Of a stretch of 64,000 bases of DNA, positions 10,475-20,623 are shown in pieces. Each line of letters opens with the position of its first letter. The first letter of the stretch is position 1. A program made the position numbers and the translations under genes. Origin of the DNA: Cepaea nemoralis (Eukaryota > Mollusca > Gastropoda > Stylommatophora > Helicidae); contig JACEFZ010004144.1 in assembly GCA_014155875.1 (NCBI GenBank), forward strand, positions 476,001-540,000, given 5' to 3'. The notes beneath the pieces were generated by a model, which saw only the letters and a list, made by a program, of their open reading frames with translations, was not told where the DNA came from and did no database searches.

Positions 10475-12079
10475 ATGCAATGGAAAATGTTAAGGGACTC
10501 CATTCATCAAACTAGCAAAGAAGTATTACCGGAGAGAGGCAACATAGCTATGAAAAAATGGATGAATGAAGATATCTTAAAACTGATGGACAAAAGAAAA
10601 CAGAATAAAAATGACAAACAAGAATACGCTAAGATAAATAAAGAAATAAAAGATAAATGTGGGAAGGCTAAAGAAAGTTGGTTAAACGAGCAATGCAAAA
10701 AAATTGAATTAAATTCCATTAAAGATACAAAATATATGCACAGACAAATCAGTGAGCTTACAGGAAGAAAAATAAGAATAAATACAGGGTGTTTGAAATC
10801 AAAAACAGGAAAGATAATATTAGAGGAAGATGCTATAATGAAGAGGTGGAATGAGTATATAAGAGAATTATATGAAGGAGAAAGGGGAGAATTAACAGAA
10901 GATAGTAACTTAGAAGGTCCACCTATTCTGAAAGAAGAAGTCGCTGACGCTATGAAACGTATGAAGAAAGGAAAAACAGCTGGGCCAGATGAAATCACAA
11001 TAGAAGAATTAGAAGTATTGGGAGAATTTGGAGTAGATGTATTAACCAAAATGTTGAATGATATTTACAGCAGTGGATATTTACCCAGTGATATGCTGAA
11101 ATCTTTATTTATAGCTATACCAAAAAGACCAGGAGCAATTGATTGTGAAGATTTTCGTACAATTAACCTTATAAACCATATCACTAAGCTTCTACTCAGA
11201 ATCATAATGAGAAGAATCAAAAAGAAAATAAAAATGGAAATTAGTGAAGAACAGTATGGATTTGTGGAAGGAAAGGGCACAAACAATGCAATTTATACAT
11301 TACGGACACTAATAGAAAGGTCAATAGAGAAACAGAGAGACATATATTTGTGCTTCATAGATTATACTAAGGCATTTGATAAAGTAAAACATGATGAAAT
11401 GATTAAAATGTTGGAAGATATCAACATTGATGGAAAAGATTTAAGAATAATAAAGAATGTTTACTGGAACCAAGTAGCAGCAATTAAAATGGGAAATAAA
11501 GAGGGTAGTTACGAACAGATAAAGCTAGGAGTACGACAAGGGTGTGTCTTGTCACCAGATCTTTTCTCCCTGTATAGCGAAGTAATAATGAGAGAGATCA
11601 AAGAGATGCCAGGAATACTAGTTGGAGGTTATAATATAAATAATATACGCTATGCAGATGACACAGTATTGGTGGCGGATAATTCAACAGACCTACAACA
11701 ATTATTAGACGTTGTAGTAACAGAGAGTGCAAGGAAAGGACTCTCCTTGAATATCAAGAAAACAGTAACAATGGTAATATCAAAGAAAATGGTGACACCA
11801 AAATGTGACATAGAAATAGAAGGGAAAATCCTTAACCAAGTTGATAATTTTAGATACCTAGGGGCATTTATAACATCAGATGGAAGATGTACAACAGAGA
11901 TTAGGAGTAGAATAGGGCAGGCAAAAGCCGCTTTTCAGAAAATGAAGAGTATCTTATGCAATAAGTCACTATCACTGAATGTAAGAAAGAGAGTGCTGAA
12001 ATGCTATGTAGAACCAGTTTTGCTGTATGGCAGTGAATCTTGGAACGTAAATGAACAAATTAAGAAGAAATTCAATTAG
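10475..12079 (+). pseudogene. RTE-A reverse transcriptase ORF
   Basis: Long open frame; the annotated stretch begins at the first element-like residues (MQWKMLRDSI) because upstream in-frame codons are probably not element sequence. RT landmarks are KMKKGKTAGPDEIT-like (RT-1), CFIDYTKAFDKV (motif A Asp), GVRQGCVLSPDLFSLYSE (motif B) and RYADDTVLVAD at about 11648-11680 with an intact YADD catalytic pair. The frame stops at 12077-12079 because of a 5-base insertion (around 12070-12078) relative to the 33.5-kb copy. The remaining C-terminus lies in another frame at 12091-12429. RT chemistry looks intact; endonuclease is absent. Confidence 0.88.
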
Positions 12080-12090
12080 AAGCAACAGAG

Positions 12091-12429
12091 ATGTGGTTCC
12101 TGAGACGAATGTTGCGAATTCCTTGGACTGCCAGAGTAACTAACGACGACTGCCTGAAACAGGCTAATGAAACTAGAACATTATATACAACAATAAGACA
12201 GAGACAAACATCTTTCTTCGGTCACGTGATGAGAAGAGAGGCATTGGAGAACATCGTAACAACTGGAAAGATCGAGGGGAAGAGAGGCAGAGGTAGACCA
12301 AGAGAAGTGATGCTGGATGGATTGAGACGGTGGCATGGAGGAATATCAGCACCAGAGTTGATCCAGAAAACCAAAGACCGAGATCTATGGAGAGCCATGA
12401 ACGCCTACGCCAGCCGGCACGGCACTTGA
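12091..12429 (+). pseudogene. RTE-A C-terminal domain, frame-shifted from the RT ORF
   Basis: Continues the RT protein after the 5-base insertion. It contains MWFLRRMLRIPWTARVT, the conserved GHVMRREALENIVTTGKIEG, then KRGRGRPRE and a final SRHGT before TGA. This basic GHVMRR...GRGRPR module is a constant C-terminal feature of this group of LINEs; its biochemical role is not something the sequence shows. The stop codon itself is the start of the TGATGATGATGA tail. Confidence 0.85.
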
Positions 12430-12432
12430 TGA

Positions 12433-13217
12433 TGATGAGATGACACAGTATTGATGGCGGATAATTCAACAGACCTACAACAATTATTAGACGTTGTAGT
12501 AACAGAGAGTGCAAGGAAAGGACTCTCCTTGAATATCAAGAAAACAGTAACAATGGTAATATCAAAGAAAATGGTGACACCAAAATGTGACATAGAAATA
12601 GAAGGGAAAATCCTTAACCAAGTTGATAATTTTAGATACCTAGTGGCATTTATAACATCAGATGGAAGATGTACAACAGAGATTAGGAGTAGAATAGGGC
12701 AGGCAAAAGCCGCTTTTCAGAAAATGAAGAGTATCTTATGCAATAAGTCACTATCACTGAATGTAAGAAAGAGAGTGCTGAAATGCTATGTAGAACCAGT
12801 TTTGCTGTATGGCAGTGAATCTTGGAACGTAAATGAACAAATTAAGAAGAAATTCAATTAGAAGCAACAGAGATGTGGTTCCTGAGACGAATGTTGCGAA
12901 TTCCTTGGACTGCCAGAGTAACTAACGACGACTGCCTGAAACAGGCTAATGAAACTAGAACATTATATACAACAATAAGACAGAGACAAACATCTTTCTT
13001 CGGTCACGTGATGAGAAGAGAGGCATTGGAGAACATCGTAACAACTGGAAAGATCGAGGGGAAGAGAGGCAGAGGTAGACCAAGAGAAGTGATGCTGGAT
13101 GGATTGAGACGGTGGCATGGAGGAATATCAGCACCAGAGTTGATCCAGAAAAACCAAAGACCGAGATCTATGGAGAGCCATGAACGCCTACGCCAGCCGG
13201 CACGGCACTTGATGATG
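12433..13217 (+). mobile_element. Tandem duplicate of the RTE-A 3' part
   Basis: Repeats 11656-12432 almost base for base. I found three differences by eye: ttggtggcg versus ttgatggcg, ctaggggca versus ctagtggca, and one extra A in gaaaaaccaaag. Both copies carry the same 5-base insertion upstream of gaagcaacagag, which the third copy (33.5 kb) lacks, so this is a duplication of the same copy or of its close source. The join follows the TGATGATGATGA tail and reuses GATGA microhomology. Frames 12451-12861 and 12873-13241 are duplicate RT thumb and C-terminal parts. Confidence 0.92.
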
Positions 13218-13229
13218 ATGAGTTTACCC

Positions 13230-13385
13230 ATTTCTTTCTGAAAGAGAAGTCAGCATTCAAGTCTAACTGACCGAAGTGTGAAACGACCTCTATACCACGG
13301 TCACCAAAGTAAGTTTAAGCTCGAGAGCGTAAAACCTTATGGCCACGTTGACCTCTACCGACACTCATATAATTGTGAAAATCAA
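13230..13385 (-). repeat. SINE-E fragment, decayed
   Basis: Resembles part of the minus-strand SINE-E at 46118-46390 (gcattcaagtctaactgacc versus attcaaatccaactgacc; ggccacgttgacctc versus ggccttgttgacctc). Weak but collinear. Confidence 0.4.
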
Positions 13386-13543
13386 CGCAAAGCCATCTGC
13401 TCCCAATTTGCCTGCTTCCGGTAAAAGCTGACGGTAACTGATCTCCAACAGTTTCCGTCTTGATTTGTACACTTTACCAGGCTGCATCGCAAAATCTGCG
13501 GAACACTCTTGTGTGGTTGGAAATTAACAAGCGGCCAGATTGG

Positions 13544-14078
13544 CTATAGTCTGTTTACTTTTGTCTGTCCCAATATACAATTCCATATATCAGTAACCAG
13601 CTGAGGGAGAATGAGAGATTTAGCATATAACCGTATCGTTATGTCCACCCAACAAAAAATTTTTTGTTCTGGAGATTGCATCAGCAGATTTCAAAGTTTG
13701 TTTATATACGGTATATAATTTACGGGTCAGAGATGAAGTGCACATTATTAAATGTATTACGACTTCACACGGAAACATTAGCATTGAATAGTTAATTTTC
13801 ACGTGGGACATGGGATTGGCTTTATGACAACGGGGCATTGCTGGAACGGGGCATTGCTGTAAAACAAGTTTGTTAGCGAGAAATCACTAGTTTTCCACCA
13901 AAACATCAAAGAAATGTCGCCGCTTTCCATGATTTAAGTTGCTTTTGGACCTATCAAAGACATATTCCTTGGGTGGGGGTAAATATAAGATGGCAGGAAA
14001 AATTTCATAACGATGCAACGGACAGTTTTCAAAATAATAGATCGTGAATAAAGGCATTCATTTCTGGACATACTATAG
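13544..14078. mobile_element. Element H, short-TIR non-autonomous element (copy 1)
   Basis: Shares two long blocks with the sequence inserted in PLE-3 at 59102-60997. Block A is 13575-13735 (tcagtaacc, tatgtccacccaaca, ttctggagattg) and block B is 13850-14078 (gttagcgagaaatcactagt, cctatcaaagacatattcct, acgatgcaacggacag). Both loci begin CTATAGT and end in the complementary ACTATA(G), with TATA at each border. This copy is 525 bp between the TATA repeats. No coding capacity; superfamily unknown. Confidence 0.6.
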
Positions 14079-14328
14079 TGCCGCATCTTTAAAGGGTGAT
14101 TTTATGCATGATAAGGTGAATGTGGTGAAGGCCCTCTGGAAGCATGTGAACAATACAGATGAACTGATAGACTATTATGGTCTAGAAAGAATGCAACAGC
14201 AAATTATGGTCAGGGGATCTGGTCGACAGTCGTCACTCAAAAGTAAAGCAATACGGACATATACTCAGATTGTAACATGCACCATTGATATTGGAACTCT
14301 TTGCTGGCTGTTGAAGATGAGAACTTAG
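14044..14328 (+). other. Unassigned 94-codon open frame
   Basis: Opens inside the end of element H and continues to 14328 (residues such as DKVNVVKALWKHVNNTDELI). I do not recognise it. Its N-terminus lies in repeat sequence, it has no visible splice or promoter context, and it is short enough to be chance. It is recorded only because the composition after 14080 looks protein-like. Confidence 0.15.
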
Positions 14329-14559
14329 CGCTTAATGGAATGTCCCGAGTGCAATGATTCGGTTCTTAACTTACCTGAACCAAATGACATGTGGCCAAAC
14401 CATCCAGGTATTTACTTCACTGTGCCAGTGGAGACAGTACTTGGGTGCCGGATCTGTCGAACAGTCAACTCCAATCTCTCCCCGGTGAATAGATGCTAGC
14501 CCTTTTCAGGACTAAGACGAGAGGCATGCCAAAGCATCGGTGTCTTCCAGAGTATTCAC

Positions 14560-14840
14560 AAACTAACCAACCAATCAATCCCAACCAACCAATCCTGACA
14601 AATCAACCAATTCTCACTAATCATCCAAACATTTCCGATCAACCAAACAACCAACCCTGACGAATCAACCAACCAATCCGGATCAATCAAACAACCAATC
14701 CCGACAAACAAGATAACCAATCCTGACGAATCAACCCACCAATCCTGACAAACCAAACAACCAATCCCGACAACCAACCAACCAATCCCGGTCAACCAAA
14801 CAACCAATCCAGACGAACCAACCAACCAATCCTGACCATA
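14560..14840. repeat. 22-bp minisatellite
   Basis: About 12 degenerate units of 21-22 bases built on aatcctgac and caaccaaccaacc, measured between successive aatcc words. Because 22 is not a multiple of three, the minus-strand open frame across it is incidental. Confidence 0.85.
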
Positions 14841-15163
14841 TCAAGACGCTGTCATTTCACATTGTCTGTGATGCCCTTTTGAACTTTGCCTTCACCTCTT
14901 TTCTCTCTGTTATGGTTTTCAGATGATTGTTGTGTTGGCTGATGTGACCTAAGTAATAGTGGTCCCACGGCAGATACTACCAATGGGGTGTTAACTGTTA
15001 TACCAAATCATAATCCAGGCCACGGTGTAGCGATGTAAGGTGGCCAGTTGCCGTTCTCGCCATATTTCCGTTCAATTCTCCCAGCCAGACAATGATTCGG
15101 TGTCTATATTATGAGACCAAGAATCAAGAACCAAGACCACTGTCTTAGGACCATCGCTGGAGC

Positions 15164-15167
<4 letters not shown>

Positions 15168-15217
<50 letters not shown>

Positions 15218-15479
15218 AGAGAGGAGAGGAGGGGAGAGAGAGAGGGAGAGAGAGAGGAGGGGAGAGAGAGAGAGGGAGAGAGAGGGGGGAGAGAGAGGGA
15301 GAGAGAGGAGGGGGGAGAGAGAGAGGGAGAGAGAGAGGGAGAGAGAGAGGGAGAGAGAGGGGGAGAGAGAGAGAGGGGGAGAGGAGGAGAGAGAGAGGGA
15401 GGGAGAGGGAGAGAGAGTGAGAGAGAGAGAGGGGGAGAGGGAGAGAGAGGGAGAGAGAGATAGAGATAGAGAGAGATAG

Positions 15480-15517
<38 letters not shown>

Positions 15518-15520
15518 CAC
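15168..15520. repeat. Long (GA)n / GGAGA microsatellite with GATA end
   Basis: About 350 bases of pure purine gagaga/ggaga on the plus strand, passing into (gata)n at 15459-15499 and back to (ga)n and (ca)n. All open frames here on both strands are artefacts of low complexity. Confidence 0.97.
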
Positions 15521-15827
15521 ACACGCACACACCCGATACAATAAAGTCGACCATTTCGACTGCAGTACTGTTTAGTTTTAACACAGTCTTGGGAAGCAGG
15601 AGTACTGACCACCATCAGGCAGTAATGCTAACGCTCTGAAGATCGTAGGGTGGTTAGCGATGCAATTTTCTCCGGTGAGCCCTGGAAAGGGAGTGGGGGA
15701 TGTCACTGCTGGAGAATCAGACTTCCTTAGCTGCCTTAATTGTTCAAACAAGAAACGAGTAGTGCAGAGGGTGGCCGAGAGGTTAGAGAGTGTTTTCGAC
15801 ACCCGACTAAGGCTTAGTTGTAGCGCA

Positions 15828-15990
15828 GTTTACGTTCAGTAGTTTGCCATTGATTTCTGGACGACCGGCACTCATCCCCCTGTATGGGAACCAACGCAAG
15901 GCGGCCTGCTTTCAAATCACCTACAGCTGTGTTTCGAACACGGCATGCGGTATTACGAATCGCGTCCGTAACGTCCTTCGCTACATAGCC
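15828..15990 (-). repeat. SINE-A fragment
   Basis: Minus-strand copy: cagtttacgttcagtagttt, linker, agctgtgtttcgaac (B-box region reversed), and gcggtattacgaatcgcg head. The far 3' end is missing. Confidence 0.7.
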
Positions 15991-16111
15991 GGAGTCCATG
16001 TAGACCCGGCCTAAAATGGGAACCAGGGAATGTACTGTGAGACCACAGCGGCATGCAGTTATAGTGAACACATCACACATCGAACTCCGTTTACCTATAA
16101 ACATATGTATG

Positions 16112-16182
16112 AATGCCGGTAGTTCAGAAGGCAATGACAAACTGCTGAACGTGAACTTGCCAAGAAATCACAAACAGGGTTC
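16112..16182 (+). repeat. SINE-A 3' fragment
   Basis: Plus-strand 3' module only (ccggtagttcagaaggcaat, gccaagaaatcacaaacagg), directly upstream of a SINE-B fragment. Confidence 0.6.
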
Positions 16183-16184
16183 GA

Positions 16185-16378
16185 TTTCGGACTACATCAC
16201 GAGCGCAATTTTCACAGACTCCTTGGGGTCGTCGCTGGAGCTACGGAGTTCGTGCTCTGTGCGACGCTTTAAGCAGGTCGCCTGGTGGGGGGAAAAGACA
16301 AAGTGTTATGGGGTAAAACTCGCTGCAATGAAGTCGATCTTCTTGCCTTTTAAACCTTTAAAAAATTATTTCCTACTG
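16185..16378 (+). repeat. SINE-B body fragment
   Basis: Has the SINE-B body signature: cttggggtcgtcgctggagc, acggagttcgtgctctgtgc, gacgcttt and the 3' end gcaatgaagtcgatct. The tRNA-like head is missing. Full copies are at 53153-53430 and 60465-60700. Confidence 0.75.
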
Positions 16379-16936
16379 AAACAAAGGCCCTCAACAAACT
16401 CTCACCAAACCGCCCTACAGCCCCCTCCATGTCCTCCTATATGATTGATCTCTGTCCCCAGTTCTCTTCTCTGTGTGTTTTTATGTCTTCCTCTATTTTG
16501 CTTGTACTGTGGATTTCAGAGAAAGGACTGTCTTGCTATACTACTATTATTGTACTTTTTAAATGCGTGTCCTATCCATATCTATAAACTATTTCTCTCG
16601 TCGTGATATTTGAAATCTGGGTAGTTTTCTCTCTAAGCTCCGTATTAATGATTCTGCTATGCCATTTACTTTCTTCTGTTGCATGCAGGCATCCGTTAAT
16701 GTTAAAAAAGTTGTAATACTGTAATTTACCATGCATGTCGTAAGAGACGAATAAGGAGGGTTGACTACACGATTCCGCCGAAAAAACTGCAAAATTCATA
16801 TAATGCCTTATGATGGAAGTACCAGGAAAGAGACACAAGTGAAGATATAGAGAAGTGTACGTGGAAAGCTTAACGATTTCTGTCCCAGACCAATCAATCA
16901 ATCATGTGCCATGCCGGAAAGCGTGGGCGTTATGAC

Positions 16937-18859
16937 TCACCATTTCACTCGATTACAAGAGTCGTGGATCAGCTCAGTGTTCCTGTCTTGTCCATGCCAT
17001 GTGGCTAAGCCATCCAGGTATTTTCCTCTCGGTCTTCCTCTTGGTCTGTTCCCCTCGATCTTGCCAGTTGTCAATAAGTTCTCCAATCCATTTCTTCTCA
17101 TAACATGTCCAAAAAATTTTGACTGTCTTCGTCTAATTTCTCTAATCAGTCTACGATTTTCATTTGTCTCCTGTAGTACTTGGTCATTGGTTTTTCTATC
17201 TGTCCATGGTACTCTTTGCATTTTCCTCAGACACCACATTTCTGTAGCCATCAAATGTTTTTCAGCTTGACTGCACACTGTCCAAGTTTCACATCCATAC
17301 AAAAGAACAGGCTCTATGCACCCCCTCAACACTCTTTTTCTCGTTTCAATTGACATCTTTTTATTGGTCAGAATGTTTTTCATCTTGCTAAAGGCTACTT
17401 TCGCCATGGCGATTCTTGTTCTAATCTCTTCAAGGCATCTCCCATCAGATGTTATGACTGTTCCGAGATAATTGTATCGATTCACTTGTTGAAGAATATT
17501 CCCATTTACTTGTATATTACATTGTGGTACTTCGTTCTTCCTAGTGACGGCCATAACCTGTGTCTTCTTACAATTTAATTCCAACCCCAGCTGCTCACTG
17601 TGTACAACAACCGCGTCTACTAATTGTTGCAGATCCTGTGCATTGTCTGCAATCAATACTGTATCATCTGCATATCTAATGTTATTGATGTTTCTTCCTC
17701 CAATGCTGATTCCATTTATATCTTCTACATTTCTGAAAATATTTTCACTGTATAGGGAAAAAAGATCTGGAGACATTACACATCCCTGCCTAACACCTCT
17801 CTTAATAGGTTGATATTGTCCCACTTCATTATCAATCCTTATGGCAGCTTGTTGTTTCCAATATATGTTTTTTATAAGTCTAATGTCTTTCCCATCAATT
17901 TGTAGATCTGCAAGCATATCCACCATGTTGACATGTCTAACTCTATCAAAAGCCTTTGTGTAGTCAATAAAGCAAAGATGTATATCCTTGTTTACTTCTA
18001 TAGCACGTTCAATAACTGTTCGCAGCATATACACAGCATTTACTGTACCCTTTCCTTCTACAAACCCACATTGTTCTTCCCCTATTTCAGGTTGTATTTT
18101 CTTCCTCACTCTTTGCATGATAATTCGTAACAAAATCTTTGTGATGTGACTCATTATACTAATTGTTCTATGTTGATCACATTCTAAGGCTACTGATTTC
18201 TTTGGGATTGCAATAAATACAGAATTACATAATTCAGAAGGTATATCTTCAGTATCATAAAATGTGTTCAGCAGTCTGGTGACTTGCCCTAATCCAAATT
18301 CTTATAAAGCTTTAATCATTTCTGTTGTGATGTTATCTGCACCGGGGGCCTTGCCAGCTTTCATATGCTTAAGAACATTTTGAACCTCCATCTTTAAAAT
18401 TGGTGGTCCTTCATTATTAAATCTAATATCATACTGTTCCTCTCTGTTATCATTATACAGGTCACATATATCTGTCCATACATGTAGAATCTGATCTTTT
18501 TCTATTATGATTTTGCCATCTTTAGTTTTTAGACAGCCTGTTGATGTACGTGTTCTTTTATTAGTAAGTTCCTGAATTCTTTTGTGCACTAATTTGGTAT
18601 TTTGACTGTTGTGTTGTTTTTCAATTTCTAAGCACTTTTCCTCAAGCCATGATTCCTTTGCCTTCCTACATAATATTCTGACTTGTCTGTGAATTTCTTC
18701 ATATTTGGCAGGATTATTTTTGTTGAGTCTTCTTGTTTCCATTAGGTGTAAAATTTCTTCAGTCATCCATTTCTTACGACCCACCTTCTTTAATTTTGGA
18801 ATAGTTGTTTCTGCAGCCAAACTGATTGAATTCTTTAACATTTCCCATTGATCATTCAC
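16937..18859 (-). pseudogene. RTE-B reverse transcriptase and C-terminal domain
   Basis: Two in-frame pieces (18302-18859 and 16937-18154) separated by a single stop codon at 18302-18304. The intervening codons are in frame and read as element protein (VFIAIPKKSVALECDQH). RT landmarks: MKAGKAPGADNIT, CFIDYTKAFDRVRHVNM (motif A), GVRQGCVMSPDLFSLYSENI (motif B), RYADDTVLIADN (motif C, intact YADD) and QVNRYNYLGTVITSDGRC. The C-terminus has GHVMRRNGLENLLTTGKIEG and RPRGRPR. The last codons (ELIHDSCNRVKW then TGA) may be an early stop, since the sister copy reads on to PTFISMAHD. Confidence 0.9.
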
Positions 18860-19637
18860 ATCCTGGAATAATATCTCCTAGATCAGACAATATATCAAAT
18901 CTGTTCTGTACTTCTATGTTGAATTTGTTTTGTATTTCCTTGTCATTACTCAATGTACACAAATCATAATTAGTGTTTCCTGTTATATACTTGACGTTCT
19001 TCAGCTTTATCCTCAATGTTCCTGTAAGTAGTCTGTGGTCACTATAACAATCAGCAATGGGAACTGTTTTTGCTACTGTTAGTGCGTTTCTAAATCTTCT
19101 GCTAATCAGAATGTAGTCAATCTGGTTTCTGATCCTGCTATCAGGACTCCTCCATGTCCATAATCTTCTACTAGGGTGTTGCTTAAACCAGGTGTTTCCT
19201 ACAATCATTTCCTTTTCTTTTGCCCACTCTACGAGTCTATATCTCCTTTCATTTCTCTCTCCTAAACCATAGTTTCCTACTGTGTATCTATCATCTTGAT
19301 TTCCTACTTTTGCATTGAAGTCCCCTATTATGATGTTTATTTCTGAATTTTTACATTTCTTTAAGGCAGACTCTATGTCACTATAAAATTCCTCTACACT
19401 ATCTTCACTGGACTCTCCTGTTGGGGCATATACTTGAATAACATTTATGCTAAAAGGTCTGCCACTCAATTTAACTAGTAGAACTCTGTCCGACACGGCC
19501 CAATATCCTTGAACAGATGTTGACGTTTTCCGGTCCAAAATTATTGCCACTCCCCTTTGTCGATCTTCACCTCCAGAATAAATAATCTTAAAATCTTCAT
19601 CTATCTTGATGCCTGCTCCTGTCCATCTCGTTTCCAT
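18852..19637 (-). pseudogene. RTE-B endonuclease domain
   Basis: Exonuclease-endonuclease-phosphatase fold protein that nicks target DNA for target-primed reverse transcription. Visible landmarks are TRWTGAG, VIQVYAPTGESSEDSVEEFY, IIIGDFNAKVG (catalytic GDFN), VGNYGLGERNERRYRLVEWA, NTWFKQ, RNQIDYIL and the terminal DCYSDHRLL (SDH motif). It is the RTE/BovB type also found as the domesticated craniofacial development protein 2. It ends prematurely at 18852 through one extra G near 18863-18867; the RT ORF then opens in the overlapping frame. Confidence 0.9.
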
Positions 19638-19789
19638 ATCTACTTAAAAATAATAACTGCCATGGTAAGAAGGAGTTAAAATAACAAGCAAGCTAGTCAT
19701 TGAAAAAGGAGGTTGGCTCCTGCCGAGGCTGAGTTGTAAGATAGTCCTAGACTTGAAGATTGAGCACAACCTACTACTCCACTACTGGC

Positions 19790-19988
19790 AACGCTGATCG
19801 TATTCCGATACCAGCCTTGGGCCTTGTCCACGTCAGATTGGAAGCACTAGAACTGGACTCGAGTTTCGCTCTCATGTGAGCTCGTTAGTAGTGCATATCC
19901 CTGACTGGACCCTGGATCGAATCCGGATCACTAGCGTGTGAGGCGGGTGTGTAACCACTTGACCCCGCGGCTCACGCTAGACGCGCGC
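19790..19988 (-). repeat. SINE-J, tRNA-derived
   Basis: On the minus strand the head has a gcggggtcaagtggtta A-box-like segment and a ggattcgatccaggg B box about 35 bases later, as in a tRNA-derived SINE promoter. Followed by an unrelated body (ctcacatgagagcgaaactc). Single copy in the window, so family status is inferred only from the promoter. Confidence 0.5.
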
Positions 19989-20108
19989 CAAATTATTATA
20001 CCTGTACTAGAATATCACGTCACCCACTGTAGGCTATAGTATTCATTGGCACCTTTCCGCCTTGACAGACGATAGTTTGGTACATTGTGCTTCAAAAAGG
20101 CTTAATAA

Positions 20109-20471
20109 CTACGATCCATGGCGTTGGCGAGTGTGGCTGGTAAGGCCAATTCTTGCTGCAAATGTTTGCCCACAGTAGGTGCATGTGAAAACATGGTCAT
20201 TTCCACCCCTTTGCACCATCTTACGTCTCTCACGCTCTGTGTGTGCTTTATCTGCAATCATTTTCTCCTTTGTCTTTATTCCATTTCTGATAGTTGCCCT
20301 CCATGCAACACGTTCAGCGGCGACGTGCTCCCAATGTGCATTATCAATGCCTGTATCAATCATGTCCCGCTTACACACATCTTTGTATCGTAGTAGAGGC
20401 CGACCCTGAGATCTCCTACCCGTCTGTAATTCACCAAAAAAGATGTCCTTTGGTATTCTACCATCATCCAT
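20109..20471 (-). pseudogene. C-terminal region of the same LINE with C2H2 zinc finger
   Basis: Continues the protein after the frameshift. It has RSQGRPLLRYKDVCKRDM, then WEHVAAERVAWRATI, then a finger FTCTYCGQTFAARIGL followed by TSHTRQRH, giving C-x2-C-x12-H-x4-H. Such a finger at the very end of a LINE protein presumably helps bind nucleic acid; that is inference. Confidence 0.85.
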
Positions 20472-20623
20472 CCTCCTAACGTGTCCTATCTATCTAAGTC
20501 TACGAAGACTGAGCATGCAATACACCGTCACACAACTTGATCTTTCCAATACTTCAGTATTTGTGATTTTGTCTTGCCACTTAATACCAAGTATTCTTCG
20601 CAGACACCGCATATGAAAGCTGT

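Larger units (their letters stand above)
10470..12432 (+). mobile_element. RTE-A LINE, 5'-truncated, RT-bearing copy
   Basis: Non-LTR retrotransposon of the RTE clade, judged from similarity of the paired endonuclease and RT texts (see 31676-33929) to BovB/CFDP2-like proteins and from its short TGATGATGA 3' end. This copy lacks the apurinic endonuclease and starts just before the linker domain. The upstream ~260 bases (10210-10470, gcggtagaggatgg, ggggaaaccaccac) are not seen in the other RTE-A copy and are unexplained. The 3' end runs directly into a duplicate of its own last ~770 bases. Confidence 0.9.
16905..19640 (-). mobile_element. RTE-B LINE, near-complete ORF (minus)
   Basis: Largest and best-preserved RTE copy: apurinic endonuclease, linker, RT and basic C-terminal domain in order on the minus strand. 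The 5' end is truncated just before the endonuclease text METRWTGAG (full-length relatives would have further N-terminal residues). The 3' end carries the gcatggcacatga tail shared with the 10-kb copy. I can see one frameshift and one or two stop codons. Target-site duplications were not identified. Confidence 0.92.

Noticed and set aside
10507..11049. 180-codon minus-strand frame
   Set aside because: Antisense shadow of the RTE-A RT frame, which has clear motifs.
15072..15615. Several 120-170 codon frames on both strands
   Set aside because: All lie in the (GA)n/GATA tract and translate to SLSLSL or REREREG repeats; low-complexity artefacts.
18852..19637. Host craniofacial development protein 2-like or AP endonuclease gene
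   Set aside because: It is followed by LINE RT in the same orientation, and a sister copy at 31.7 kb has the same layout; it is the endonuclease domain of an RTE element.
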